A stretch of 64,000 nucleotides of DNA from Silanimonas sp044377035. Its GTDB lineage: Bacteria; Pseudomonadota; Gammaproteobacteria; Xanthomonadales; Xanthomonadaceae. The notes beneath the pieces are model-generated. The model was not told where the DNA came from. It saw nothing but the letters and a program-made list of their open reading frames with translations, and did no database searches. How positions within the stretch are numbered: position 1 is the first letter of the stretch; the number at the start of each line of letters is the position of its first letter. Position numbers and translations under genes: made by a program. Positions 25,383 to 33,436 of this stretch are shown piece by piece. Location of the stretch: the NCBI RefSeq assembly GCF_044377035.1, contig NZ_JBILJW010000002.1, forward strand, positions 124,001 through 188,000, given 5' to 3'.

Positions 25383-26249
25383 TCAACGCTCCGGAAGCGG
25401 GATGAATTCGGACTCGCCCGGCACCGTGCCGAGCGTCTGTGCCGCCCAGTCGACCTTGGCTTGTTCGATCCGCTCGCGCGTCGTCGCGACGAAGTTCCAC
25501 CAGAGTACGCGCGGCCCAAGCGACGTACCGCCGAGCAGCATGGCGCGCAGGGGCGCCGTCGATGCGAAGCGCACGTCGCCACGGCCCGACAGCACGTGCA
25601 ACTGGCGCGCGGCGAGAGGTTCACCGTCCAACACCAGCCCGTCCTCCAGCGGGTACACCGCACGCTCTTCGTGTTCGTCGTCCAGATCGAGGAATGCGCC
25701 GGGCGCGAACCGGACACTGGCGTACAGCGTGTCGACGCAGGTGCGGACCGGCGAGCGCTGGCCGAAGGCGTGGCCGGCGACGATGGCGATGTCCACGCCG
25801 TCGCGGTGCAGGATCGGCACGTCGGCGGCCGGCACGTGTTGGAAGGACGGTGCGGCTTCAGCTTCGGACTCGGGCATCGCCAGCCACGTCTGCAGCCCTT
25901 CGACGCGTTGGCCGCTGGCACGCTCGGCGTCCGGCGTGCGTTCGGAATGCACGATGCCGCGCCCCGCGGTCATCCAGTTCACGTCGCCGGGACGGATAGC
26001 CTGCACCGAACCCACGCTGTCGCGATGCATCAAGGCCCCGTCCCAAAGCCAGGTCAGGGTCGACAGGCCGATATGCGGGTGCGGGCGGACGTCGATGCCC
26101 TGCCCCGGCGGGAATCCATGGGACCCCATGTGATCGAGGAAGACGAACGGCCCGACGGAGCGACGCTTCGCGTGGGGCAACAGGCGGCGGACGACGAAGC
26201 CCCCGCCGAGGTCATGATCGCGCCCGGCGATGGAGAGAACGCCCGGCAT
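25383..26249 (-). CDS. Pirin family protein
   Basis: The product is 288 aa, a double cupin. The metal site is intact: HPHIGLSTLTW gives two His and GIVHSERTPD gives the third His and the Glu. The N-terminal GGFVVRRLLPHAKRRSVGPF and FLDHMGS are standard pirin stretches. Bacterial pirins have been linked to quercetin 2,3-dioxygenase activity or redox-dependent regulation; which applies here is unknown. It is flanked 3-4 bp away on both sides by genes of unknown function in the same direction. Confidence 0.93.
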   Translation of the reverse strand: MPGVLSIAGRDHDLGGGFVVRRLLPHAKRRSVGPFVFLDHMGSHGFPPGQGIDVRPHPHIGLSTLTWLWDGALMHRDSVGSVQAIRPGDVNWMTAGRGIVHSERTPDAERASGQRVEGLQTWLAMPESEAEAAPSFQHVPAADVPILHRDGVDIAIVAGHAFGQRSPVRTCVDTLYASVRFAPGAFLDLDDEHEERAVYPLEDGLVLDGEPLAARQLHVLSGRGDVRFASTAPLRAMLLGGTSLGPRVLWWNFVATTRERIEQAKVDWAAQTLGTVPGESEFIPLPER

Positions 26250-26252
26250 CGC

Positions 26253-26780
26253 TCAGGGAGCGCCGGAGCCGGCCGCAGCGGCGGTCTGCGCGTCGATGCG
26301 GGCGGCCAGCTCGAGCAGTTGCAGGCGCTGCTGTTCGAAATCGGTGGCGACCAGCACCTGGGTGCCGGCGATTTCCGCCTTCAGGGTCGAGAGCAGCGCC
26401 GGATCAAGGCCGAGGCTGGCGGCATCAACCGCGTCGAGCTGCGTCGCGGCATCACGCAAGCGATCTCCAGCGACGCCGAAATTGCGCTGGTCGAGGTCGT
26501 TGAGGGCCTGGAAGATGGCCAGCCGGGCCTTGCTGAGCGCGTTGCGGCTCTCGGCGGCGGTGGCGGCCCGCTGGGCTTCAACCAGGCGCTCCGCGCTGGC
26601 GGCGATCTCGGTGTCCTTGGCGACAATCACGGCGGCGTTCGCTTCCGCCTGCGCGGACAAGGCGCTGCTGCGCTGCCACAGGCCGATGCCGTAGGCGATG
26701 ACTAGGCCGGCGCAGAAGCCGACGATTCCGGTGACGACGGGGTGGCGCGACAGCGGCGCGGCGCTCGTGGACTCGGTCAT
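26253..26780 (-). CDS. Membrane-anchored coiled-coil protein, unknown function
   Basis: The product is 175 aa. I start it at 26780 (MTESTSAAPLSRHPVVTGIV). One membrane helix (about residues 15-34) is followed by about 135 residues of Ala/Glu/Gln-rich helix with coiled-coil character (QAEANAAVIVAKDTEIAASA and onward). I recognise no family. No Shine-Dalgarno is visible; instead a 7-bp hairpin (26786-26807) ends 5 nt before the ATG. It heads a three-gene run with pirin and the 88-aa membrane protein. Confidence 0.65.
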   Translation of the reverse strand: MTESTSAAPLSRHPVVTGIVGFCAGLVIAYGIGLWQRSSALSAQAEANAAVIVAKDTEIAASAERLVEAQRAATAAESRNALSKARLAIFQALNDLDQRNFGVAGDRLRDAATQLDAVDAASLGLDPALLSTLKAEIAGTQVLVATDFEQQRLQLLELAARIDAQTAAAAGSGAP

Positions 26781-26847
26781 GTCGGCGGGCTCAAGGAAGG
26801 GAGCCCGAGGATACCGCAGCGCCCCGCGCGGCCGCGGAGGCTGGCGG

Positions 26848-28221
26848 TCAGTCCTGCCCGGCCACCAGCCCGAACAGGTCGTGCTCGTCCGCGCCCATGA
26901 TGCGGACATCGACGAACTGGCCCGGCTTCAGCTTGTGCGCCGCACCATCCTGGACCTGCACCGTGCCGTCGATCTCGGGCGCGTCGCCCTTCGAACGGCC
27001 AATCGCGAGATCACCATCGATGGCGTCGATGATGACCTGTTGCACCGTGCCGACCTTGCGCTCGAGCTTCTCCGCGCTGATCTGCGCCTGCAGCTCCATG
27101 AAGCGCGCGAGGCGTTCCTGCTTCACGTCTTCCGGCACGGCATCGGGCAGGTCGTTGGCCTTGGCGCCGGTCACCGGCGAGTACGGGAAGGCACCCACGC
27201 GATCGAGCTCGGCCGCATCAATGAAGTCCAGCAGCTGCTCGAAGTCGTCCTCCGTTTCCCCCGGGAATCCAACAATGAACGTGCTGCGGATGGTCAGTTC
27301 GGGGCAGATCTCGCGCCAGCGCAGGATGCGCTCGAGCTGCTTCTCGGCCGCGGCAGGGCGCTTCATCAGCTTGAGGATGCGCGGGCTGGCGTGCTGCAGC
27401 GGCACGTCGAGGTAGGGAAGGATCTTCCCGTCGGCCATCAGCGGGATGACGTCGTCAACGTGCGGGTACGGGTAGACGTAGTGCAGGCGCGTCCACAGGC
27501 CGAGCTCGCCCAAGCCCCGCGCGAGGTCGGTCATGCGGGTCTGGTACTCGCGGTCGCGCCAGGTCTTGGCGGCGTACTTCACATCGACGCCGTAGGCGCT
27601 GGTGTCCTGCGAGATCACCAGCAGCTCCTTGACGCCGCCCATCGCCAACTTCTCGGCTTCGCGCAGCACCTCGTCCACCGGCCGTGACACGAGGTCGCCG
27701 CGCATCGAGGGGATGATGCAGAAGCTGCAGCGGTGGTTGCAGCCTTCGGAAATCTTCAGGTACGCGTAGTGCTTGGGCGTCAGCTTCAAGCCCACGCCTT
27801 CGATCATCCCGTCATCCTTCTTGCCGCGCCTGCGCGGGGCCGGAAGCAGGTCGGTGAAGGGATCGTGCTTCGGCGGCAGCGCGGCGTGCACCGCACTCAT
27901 CACGCTGGTGTAGTCCTGCGGGCCGCTGATCGAGAGCACGCCCGGATGGGCCGCGCGGATCTCCTCCGGGCGCTTGCCGAGGCAGCCAGTGACGATGACC
28001 TTGCCGTTCTCGGCGATGGCCTCGCCGATGGCATCCAGCGATTCGTTGACCGCCGATTCGATGAAACCGCAGGTGTTCACCACCACCACGTCGGCCTTGT
28101 CGTAGCTGCCGACGATGTCGTAGCCCTCGACCTTCAGCTGGGTGAGGATGCGCTCGGAGTCGACGAGGGCCTTCGGGCAGCCGAGGCTGACGAAGCCGAC
28201 CTTGGGGTTCTTGAGGGACAT
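26848..28221 (-). CDS. rimO: Ribosomal protein S12 methylthiotransferase RimO
   Basis: The product is 457 aa. Three Cys of the N-terminal MTTase cluster lie in VSLGCPKALV, NTCGFIESA and VTGCLGKR. The radical SAM CX3CX2C is EGCNHRCSFCIIPSMRGD. A C-terminal TRAM domain ends the protein (KVGTVQQVIIDAIDG). RimO adds a methylthio group to Asp89 of S12; the SLGCPKALVDSE opening is characteristic of RimO as opposed to MiaB. It is divergent from the hydrolase gene, with a shared promoter region. Confidence 0.96.
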   Translation of the reverse strand: MSLKNPKVGFVSLGCPKALVDSERILTQLKVEGYDIVGSYDKADVVVVNTCGFIESAVNESLDAIGEAIAENGKVIVTGCLGKRPEEIRAAHPGVLSISGPQDYTSVMSAVHAALPPKHDPFTDLLPAPRRRGKKDDGMIEGVGLKLTPKHYAYLKISEGCNHRCSFCIIPSMRGDLVSRPVDEVLREAEKLAMGGVKELLVISQDTSAYGVDVKYAAKTWRDREYQTRMTDLARGLGELGLWTRLHYVYPYPHVDDVIPLMADGKILPYLDVPLQHASPRILKLMKRPAAAEKQLERILRWREICPELTIRSTFIVGFPGETEDDFEQLLDFIDAAELDRVGAFPYSPVTGAKANDLPDAVPEDVKQERLARFMELQAQISAEKLERKVGTVQQVIIDAIDGDLAIGRSKGDAPEIDGTVQVQDGAAHKLKPGQFVDVRIMGADEHDLFGLVAGQD

Positions 28222-28271
28222 GGCGGGGCGCCGGCGTTGATGCCGGTTGCGCGAGCTGGGAACGGGCGGCA

Positions 28272-28279
28272 AGTATACC
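28272..28279. promoter_or_regulatory. Symmetric -10 region for rimO (minus) and the hydrolase gene (plus)
   Basis: AGTATACC reads as TATACT on the minus strand and TATACC on the plus strand, centred in the 92-bp divergent gap. The predicted leaders are about 45 nt for rimO and 28 nt for the hydrolase. No clear -35 is seen on either side. Confidence 0.45.
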
Positions 28280-28313
28280 GGGCACCCCGCACCGACCCTG
28301 AGGACGCGTTCAT

Positions 28314-28985
28314 ATGGGCCATCCCGTTTCGCTCTCGACGCCCACGGGGCGGATCAGCGCCTGGCGCGCCGACCCGCCCATCCCGCCCCACGGGGCGATC
28401 GTCGTCGTGCAGGAGATCTTCGGCGTCAGCACGCACATCCGCCACGTGGTCGACCGCTTCGCCGCCCACGGCTGGGTGGCCATCGCCCCAGCCTTCTTCG
28501 ACCACGTGGAATCGCACGTCGAACTGGCCTATGACGAGGCGGGCGTGGCCCGCGGACGCGAACTCGCGGCCCAGGTCGGTTTCGACCGGGTGATGGGCGA
28601 CATCGAGGCGGCAGCGCGGGAGATCGAGACCACGACGGACAGCGGCAAGGTGGGCGTCGTCGGCTACTGCTGGGGCGGCACGGCGGCCTTCCTCGCCAAC
28701 TGCCGGCTGGGTCTCCCCGCTGTGAGCTACTACGGCGGTCGCACCGTGCCCTTCCTCGGCCACGAGCACCCGAAGGCCCCTTTGCTGATGCACTTCGGCG
28801 AAACCGACCCACTCATCCCGCCGGACCACGTGGCCCTGCACCGCGAACACCTGCCCGAGGCCCATATCGAGGTCTGGCCCGCGGGGCACGGCTTCAACTG
28901 CGATCAGCGCGCCGACTACCACGAGCCCTCGGCGCAGGCAGCGCTACAGCGCACCCTCGCCTTCTTCACCCGAACGCTGCGATGA
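28314..28985 (+). CDS. Dienelactone hydrolase family protein
   Basis: The product is 223 aa, alpha/beta hydrolase. The nucleophile is Cys in GYCWGG, with Asp in GETDPLIPP and His in AGHGFNCD completing the Cys-Asp-His triad of dienelactone hydrolases. QEIFG near residue 35 carries the family Glu. A GAGG precedes the ATG by 10 nt. It probably acts on small lactones or esters in the cytosol; no aromatic-degradation genes are nearby, so the substrate is open. The stop overlaps the HIT gene (ATGA). Confidence 0.9.
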   Translation: MGHPVSLSTPTGRISAWRADPPIPPHGAIVVVQEIFGVSTHIRHVVDRFAAHGWVAIAPAFFDHVESHVELAYDEAGVARGRELAAQVGFDRVMGDIEAAAREIETTTDSGKVGVVGYCWGGTAAFLANCRLGLPAVSYYGGRTVPFLGHEHPKAPLLMHFGETDPLIPPDHVALHREHLPEAHIEVWPAGHGFNCDQRADYHEPSAQAALQRTLAFFTRTLR

Positions 28986-29419
28986 GTTTCACGCTCGACC
29001 CCCGGCTCGAGGCCGATTCGGTCTTCATCGCTGACGGCCCGCTGTCGCAACTGCGCCTGATGGACGACACCCGCTTCCCTTGGCTGGTGCTGGTGCCGCG
29101 CGTGCCGGGCGCTACGGAGTGGATCGACCTGGACGGCGCTTCGCAGCGCCTGCTGCTGGCCGAGATCAACCAGGCCGGCGCCCTGCTCCGCGCGCATTTC
29201 GCCCCTATCGACAAACTCAACATCGGCGCGCTCGGCAACATCGTGCGGCAGCTGCACGTGCACGTCGTTGGGCGTCGCGAGGGTGATGCGGCTTGGCCGG
29301 GCCCCGTGTGGGGCGCGGGAACGCGGCGCGCCTACGGAGGCGATGGGCCGACGATCGCATCGGCCTTGGCACGCGCACTGGATGCCCTTCCGCCGAGAGC
29401 GCTCCCCCACCCCCCCTGA
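28982..29419 (+). CDS. HIT-domain nucleotide hydrolase/transferase-like protein
   Basis: The product is 145 aa. NIVRQLHVHVVGRREGDAAW contains a modified HIT motif: Gln takes the place of the first His, while the two later His (nucleophile and neighbour) remain. AAWPGPVWG follows, as in a group of short proteobacterial HIT proteins. These act on dinucleoside polyphosphates or nucleoside phosphoramidates. Translation is coupled to the hydrolase by the ATGA overlap. Confidence 0.9.
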   Translation: MSFTLDPRLEADSVFIADGPLSQLRLMDDTRFPWLVLVPRVPGATEWIDLDGASQRLLLAEINQAGALLRAHFAPIDKLNIGALGNIVRQLHVHVVGRREGDAAWPGPVWGAGTRRAYGGDGPTIASALARALDALPPRALPHPP

Positions 29420-29431
29420 GAATCCCCGACC

Positions 29432-31240
29432 ATGGACGACACCGCCCCCACCCTGGCACGACGCGAGAAAAGCGCCATCGTTCTGCTGGCCCTGCTGCAG
29501 AGCCTGCTGCTGTATCTCGTCGAATACGGCGACGGGCAGGGGTGGCCGATCCTCTCCGACCTGTCCGGGCAGGTGCCGTGGTACACGCTGGTGCTGGTGG
29601 TCCCGAGCATGATGCAGCTGTCTCTGCAACGCCTCGACGACCCTCGATTCTGGAGTAACACCGTCTTGGCCACCGCGATCTTCGGGGCGGCGGCGGCTTG
29701 GGCGGCTTGGAGCGTGACCGGTGCGCCGGGTACCACAGCATCCGCCACGCTCGGACCGTTCGCCGTCTCGATGGCCCTCATCGCCTTCGTCGCCCTGCCC
29801 TACCTGCAGGTCCGACTGGCGCTCGGCCGCTTCGGCGCGCCCTACGACGACCTGTTCGCGCTGGCGTGGCAGAACGCACTCACCCTCAAGGTGGTCTGCG
29901 TGATGACGGGCTTGGGCTGGCTGCTGCTGACGCTCTGGCAGGCGCTGTTCCAGCTCATCGGCATCGACCTCTTCCATCGGCTGTTCAGCGAGGACCCCTT
30001 CATCTACATGGCCTCCGGCCTCTTCGCCGGGCTGGGCGTGCTGGTGGCGCGGACGCAGCACCGTGCGATGCAGGTGGCACGGAATGTGCTGTTCGCGATC
30101 TTCACGGGGTTCCTTCCGTTGGCAGCTTTCATCGCCATGATCTTCCTGCTGACGCTGCCGTTTACCGGCCTCGCGCCGCTCCGCGCCGCGGCGAGCACGG
30201 CCTCCACACTTTCGCTGCTCGTCGCCGCGCTGGTACTGCTGCTGAACGCCGTGGTCCAGAACGGCCGCGCATCGCCCTATCCGCGCGCCCTGCGCTGGCT
30301 GGTGGACGCAGCCATGGTTGCCCTGCCGGTGTTCGCTGGGATCGCCCTCCATGCCGTCATCGTCCGCATCGACGAGCATGGCTGGACCACGGATCGCTTC
30401 TGGGCACTGGTGGCCGTGGTGATGCTGGGCGCCTACGCCCTTGGATACGCTTGGGCAGCCTTGCGCCCCGCGGGCGCGTGGATGACGAAGCTGCCGCGAG
30501 TGAATATCGCCGCCTCTTTGCTGTTGATCGGCATTGGTCTGCTGGGCAACTCCCCGATCCTCGACCCCCATCGCCTTGCAGTCGCCAGCCAACGGGAACG
30601 GATCGAAACCGCAGCGAACGAAACGGTGGTCGATGAGGCGGTCCGGGATCGGCTCGAGTACCTCCGATTCGAAAGCGGGCGTCGCGGCGTTGCGGCCTTG
30701 GACGCCCTCGCCGAAGCACCCCACGCGTCCAAGGACTTCGTCTCGACTTTGGCCGAGATCCGCGAACGACCAGCACGCTACCACTGGGAAACCGAACGCA
30801 CGCCGCCCGAATCTCCTGCACAGCTCGCAGCGCGCATCCGGGTTCCCGCGGGCCAGCCCGCCTTGCCCGAGGCATTGCTCGCGTCGGTCCTGGTCAGCGG
30901 CGAGGGCGAGAACCCTTACTGCTCGCGCTACGGCGGGACCTGCATAGCAAATCACCTTGATGTCGATGCCGATGGCCGCGCCGACGTGCTTGTTTGCCAT
31001 GCCGCAGAGAACGACTTCGTGTCGTGCCACGTCTTCGTCGAATCGGCCGGTGCTTGGTCGGCACAGGGGCAAATCAGCACCTGGATCGAGGACGAAAATC
31101 AGCGGCGAACGACCCTGGAGGCGATCCGCGAAGGCCGGATCACGACCGTCGCCCCGCGGTTCCGAGACATCGCCTTCGGCGACACCCCCCCGAAACGCGT
31201 CGAATCGTCCGAAGCCAACGCCGCGGTCGCCACGCCGTAA
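29432..31240 (+). CDS. DUF4153-like multipass membrane protein
   Basis: The product is 602 aa. About eleven hydrophobic segments fill residues 12-400 (for example LLALLQSLLLYLVEYG and MALIAFVALPYLQVRLALG). A soluble C-terminal domain of about 200 residues includes GGTCIANHLDVDADGRADVL, an EF-hand-like acidic loop, and four Cys. The N-terminal part resembles DUF4153 membrane proteins of unknown role. The gene is 12 bp after the HIT gene and is followed 20 bp later by a strong terminator. Confidence 0.75.
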   Translation: MDDTAPTLARREKSAIVLLALLQSLLLYLVEYGDGQGWPILSDLSGQVPWYTLVLVVPSMMQLSLQRLDDPRFWSNTVLATAIFGAAAAWAAWSVTGAPGTTASATLGPFAVSMALIAFVALPYLQVRLALGRFGAPYDDLFALAWQNALTLKVVCVMTGLGWLLLTLWQALFQLIGIDLFHRLFSEDPFIYMASGLFAGLGVLVARTQHRAMQVARNVLFAIFTGFLPLAAFIAMIFLLTLPFTGLAPLRAAASTASTLSLLVAALVLLLNAVVQNGRASPYPRALRWLVDAAMVALPVFAGIALHAVIVRIDEHGWTTDRFWALVAVVMLGAYALGYAWAALRPAGAWMTKLPRVNIAASLLLIGIGLLGNSPILDPHRLAVASQRERIETAANETVVDEAVRDRLEYLRFESGRRGVAALDALAEAPHASKDFVSTLAEIRERPARYHWETERTPPESPAQLAARIRVPAGQPALPEALLASVLVSGEGENPYCSRYGGTCIANHLDVDADGRADVLVCHAAENDFVSCHVFVESAGAWSAQGQISTWIEDENQRRTTLEAIREGRITTVAPRFRDIAFGDTPPKRVESSEANAAVATP

Positions 31241-31260
31241 GGGCTTGGCCCACGAAAAAG

Positions 31261-31284
31261 AAAGGCCCGGTTTCCCGGGCCTTT
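31261..31284 (+). terminator. Intrinsic terminator after the DUF4153-like gene
   Basis: AAAGGCCCGG / CCGGGCCTTT forms a 10-bp stem with a TTTC loop. The A-rich left arm and T-rich right arm would let it act on both strands, so it could also stop transcripts arriving from dcd. Confidence 0.85.
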
Positions 31285-31309
31285 CGCGTCTTCGTTTGGA
31301 AGGCCCCGA

Positions 31310-31543
31310 TCAGAAGCCGCTGACGTTCAGGCGGCCATTGCTGACCACCCGGCCATTGAGCGACGTCGTGGGCGTCGCGCTTTGGTGGTGCCGTGGTAGC
31401 CGGCGTCGCCCAAGGCAATAGCGCCGTTGCGGCGGGGCTGCGACGACACCGTCGACCAGATGCTCCAGCCCGGCGCACCGATGTCGATGGTGGTGGCGCC
31501 ATAGCGCGATACATCCACGCTAAAGGGCACCACGCCGGTCCCA
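31310..31543 (-). pseudogene. Remnant of a subtilisin-like (S8) serine protease gene
   Basis: Reading the minus strand from 31543, one frame gives DVSRYGATTIDIGAPGWSIW, the conserved stretch that precedes the catalytic Ser in subtilases. It continues to GYHGTT, where an active gene would read G-T-S-M-A. A second frame then gives ATPTTSLNGRVVSNGRLNVS followed by GF and a stop (31310-31312), matching the end of a subtilase catalytic domain. Signal peptide, propeptide and the Asp and His regions are missing. The Ser region is destroyed by a deletion plus frameshift. The remnant abuts the dcd stop directly. Confidence 0.75.
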
Positions 31544-32116
31544 TCAGGTCTTCGGCAGCGTCACACCGGTCTGGCCCTGGTACTTGCCGCCGCGATCGCG
31601 GTAGCTGGTGGCGCAAACTTCATCCGACTGGAAGAACAGCATCTGCGCCACGCCCTCGCCGGCGTAGATCTTGGCCGGCAGCGGCGTGGTGTTGCTGAAC
31701 TCGAGGGTCACGTGGCCTTCCCACTCCGGCTCCAGCGGCGTGACGTTGACGATGATCCCGCAGCGCGCGTACGTGCTCTTGCCGAGGCAGACCACCAGCA
31801 CATCGCGCGGGATGCGGAAGTACTCGACGGTACGCGCCAGCGCGAAGCTGTTCGGCGGGATGATGCACACATCGGATTCGACGTCGACGAAGCTCGACGG
31901 ATCGAAGGCCTTCGGGTCGACGATCGTCGAGTTGATGTTGGTGAAGATCTTGAACTCGCGCGCGCAGCGCACGTCGTAGCCGTAGCTCGACGTGCCGTAG
32001 CTGACGATGCGGTGGCCGTCGGCGCCATGCTTGACCTGCCCGGGCTCGAAGGGCTCGATCATGCCGTTCGGAACTTCGGACATCCGGCGGATCCACTTGT
32101 CGCTCTTGATGCTCAT
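31544..32116 (-). CDS. dcd: dCTP deaminase
   Basis: The product is 190 aa, matching the proteobacterial trimeric enzyme (about 190 aa), which makes dUTP from dCTP for thymidylate synthesis. Conserved stretches include SSYGYDVRCAREF, LGKSTYARCGI, PLEPEWEGHVTLEFSN (general-base Glu) and GGKYQGQTGV. A TAAGCT box about 27 nt before the ATG could be its -10. It follows apbC by 69 bp in the same direction. Confidence 0.97.
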   Translation of the reverse strand: MSIKSDKWIRRMSEVPNGMIEPFEPGQVKHGADGHRIVSYGTSSYGYDVRCAREFKIFTNINSTIVDPKAFDPSSFVDVESDVCIIPPNSFALARTVEYFRIPRDVLVVCLGKSTYARCGIIVNVTPLEPEWEGHVTLEFSNTTPLPAKIYAGEGVAQMLFFQSDEVCATSYRDRGGKYQGQTGVTLPKT

Positions 32117-32185
32117 GCGCGGCCTGCGTGTTCGGGGAGCGAAAGCTTAGCGTGAAGCCGCGGCGGGCCGCGCACCCCGGTCGGC

Positions 32186-33337
32186 TCAGGTGTCCTGGAT
32201 CACGATGCTGGGGAAGGCGATCTGCTTGTTCTTGGCCTGCATGGACAAGCGCGCCGCCGTCTTCCGGGCGATCAGACGGTAGGCCTGGGCGATCGCGCCA
32301 CCGGGTTCGGCGACGACCGTGGGCGCTCCCCCGTCCGCCTGCTCGCGGATGCGGATGTCCAGCGGCAGCGAACCGAGCAGCGGCACGCCGTACCGATCGG
32401 ACATCGCCTGCCCGCCGCCCTCGCCGAAGATGTGTTCGACGTGGCCGCACTTCGAACAGCAGTGCATGGCCATGTTCTCGATGATGCCGAGCACCGGCAC
32501 CTCGACCTTCTCGAACATCTTCAGGGCCTTCTTCGCGTCCAGCAGGGCGATGTCCTGCGGCGTGGTCACGATCACCGCCCCCGAGACCGGCACCCGCTGG
32601 GCCAGCGTGAGTTGGATGTCGCCCGTGCCCGGCGGCAGGTCGATCACCAGGTAGTCGAGTTCGTCCCAGGCCGTTCCGGTCAGCAGCTGCTGCAGGTACT
32701 GGGTGGTCATCGGGCCGCGCCAGATCGCGGGCTGGTCCTCGCCGAGGAAGAAGCCGATCGACATCGCCTGCAGGCCATGGGCGCGCTTCGGCAGGATCAT
32801 CTGGCCGTCCGGGCTGTCGGGCTTGCCGGACAGGCCGAGCATCATCGGGATCGACGGGCCGTGGATGTCGGCATCCAGCACCCCCACCCTCGCCCCCTCT
32901 GCCGCCAGGGCCAGGGCCAGGTTCACGGCCGTCGTCGACTTGCCCACTCCACCCTTCCCCGAGGCCACGGCGATGACGTTCTTCACTCCGGGAAGGGGGG
33001 TCAGGTCCTTCTGGACCTTGTGGGCCAGCACCCGCGAACCGACCTCGACCTGGGCCGAGACCACCCCGGGCACCGCCCGGAGGGCCGCCTCGGCCCGGGC
33101 CGCCAGCTCGTCATGCCAGGAGGCGGCGGCGTAGGGCAGCTGCAGGACGGCCATGACCCGACCGGCGTCCTCGCCCACCGAGCGAATGACGGAGGGGGAC
33201 AGGGGCTCCCCGGTGTGGGGGTCGGAAATCGCGGCCAGGGCCGCGGTCAGGAGCTCGTTCGGGATCACGGGAAAGGCCGTCGGGAAATCGGCCGGCATCT
33301 TGCCATCGGCCCGGTCCGGGGCATCAAGAATTTGCAT
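32186..33337 (-). CDS. apbC: Iron-sulfur cluster carrier ATPase ApbC/Mrp
   Basis: The product is 383 aa. An N-terminal MIP18/DUF59-like domain (about residues 25-110) precedes the ParA/Mrp ATPase with deviant Walker A ASGKGGVGKSTTAVNLAL, IDLPPGTGDIQLT and the cluster-binding CSKCGHVEHIFGEGGG. It transfers [4Fe-4S] clusters to apoproteins in the cytosol. The 15-residue N-terminal extension before the first domain is not conserved, and the Met at residue 14 is an alternative start. It is divergent from the first TonB receptor. Confidence 0.94.
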   Translation of the reverse strand: MQILDAPDRADGKMPADFPTAFPVIPNELLTAALAAISDPHTGEPLSPSVIRSVGEDAGRVMAVLQLPYAAASWHDELAARAEAALRAVPGVVSAQVEVGSRVLAHKVQKDLTPLPGVKNVIAVASGKGGVGKSTTAVNLALALAAEGARVGVLDADIHGPSIPMMLGLSGKPDSPDGQMILPKRAHGLQAMSIGFFLGEDQPAIWRGPMTTQYLQQLLTGTAWDELDYLVIDLPPGTGDIQLTLAQRVPVSGAVIVTTPQDIALLDAKKALKMFEKVEVPVLGIIENMAMHCCSKCGHVEHIFGEGGGQAMSDRYGVPLLGSLPLDIRIREQADGGAPTVVAEPGGAIAQAYRLIARKTAARLSMQAKNKQIAFPSIVIQDT

Positions 33338-33436
33338 TCCGGGGCATTTGTTTCATTTGCATTAATCGCGCTCCGGTGTTAATAAATCGCTCAGGCGTCT
33401 GAACCGATGCCGAATCCCAAACCGGAGACTCCTCGC
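33338..33436. promoter_or_regulatory. A+T-rich divergent promoter region between apbC and TonB receptor 1
   Basis: The 99-bp gap is unusually A+T-rich for this genome (for example TTTGTTTCATTTGCATTAAT and GTTAATAAATC). ATTTG occurs twice in 11 bp. It must hold promoters for both genes, but I cannot place -35 and -10 boxes with confidence. Confidence 0.4.

Noticed and set aside
31337..31616. Open frames overlapping the protease remnant as real small genes
   Set aside because: Their sequence is explained by the decayed subtilase and by antisense of dcd; none has a Shine-Dalgarno or conserved start.
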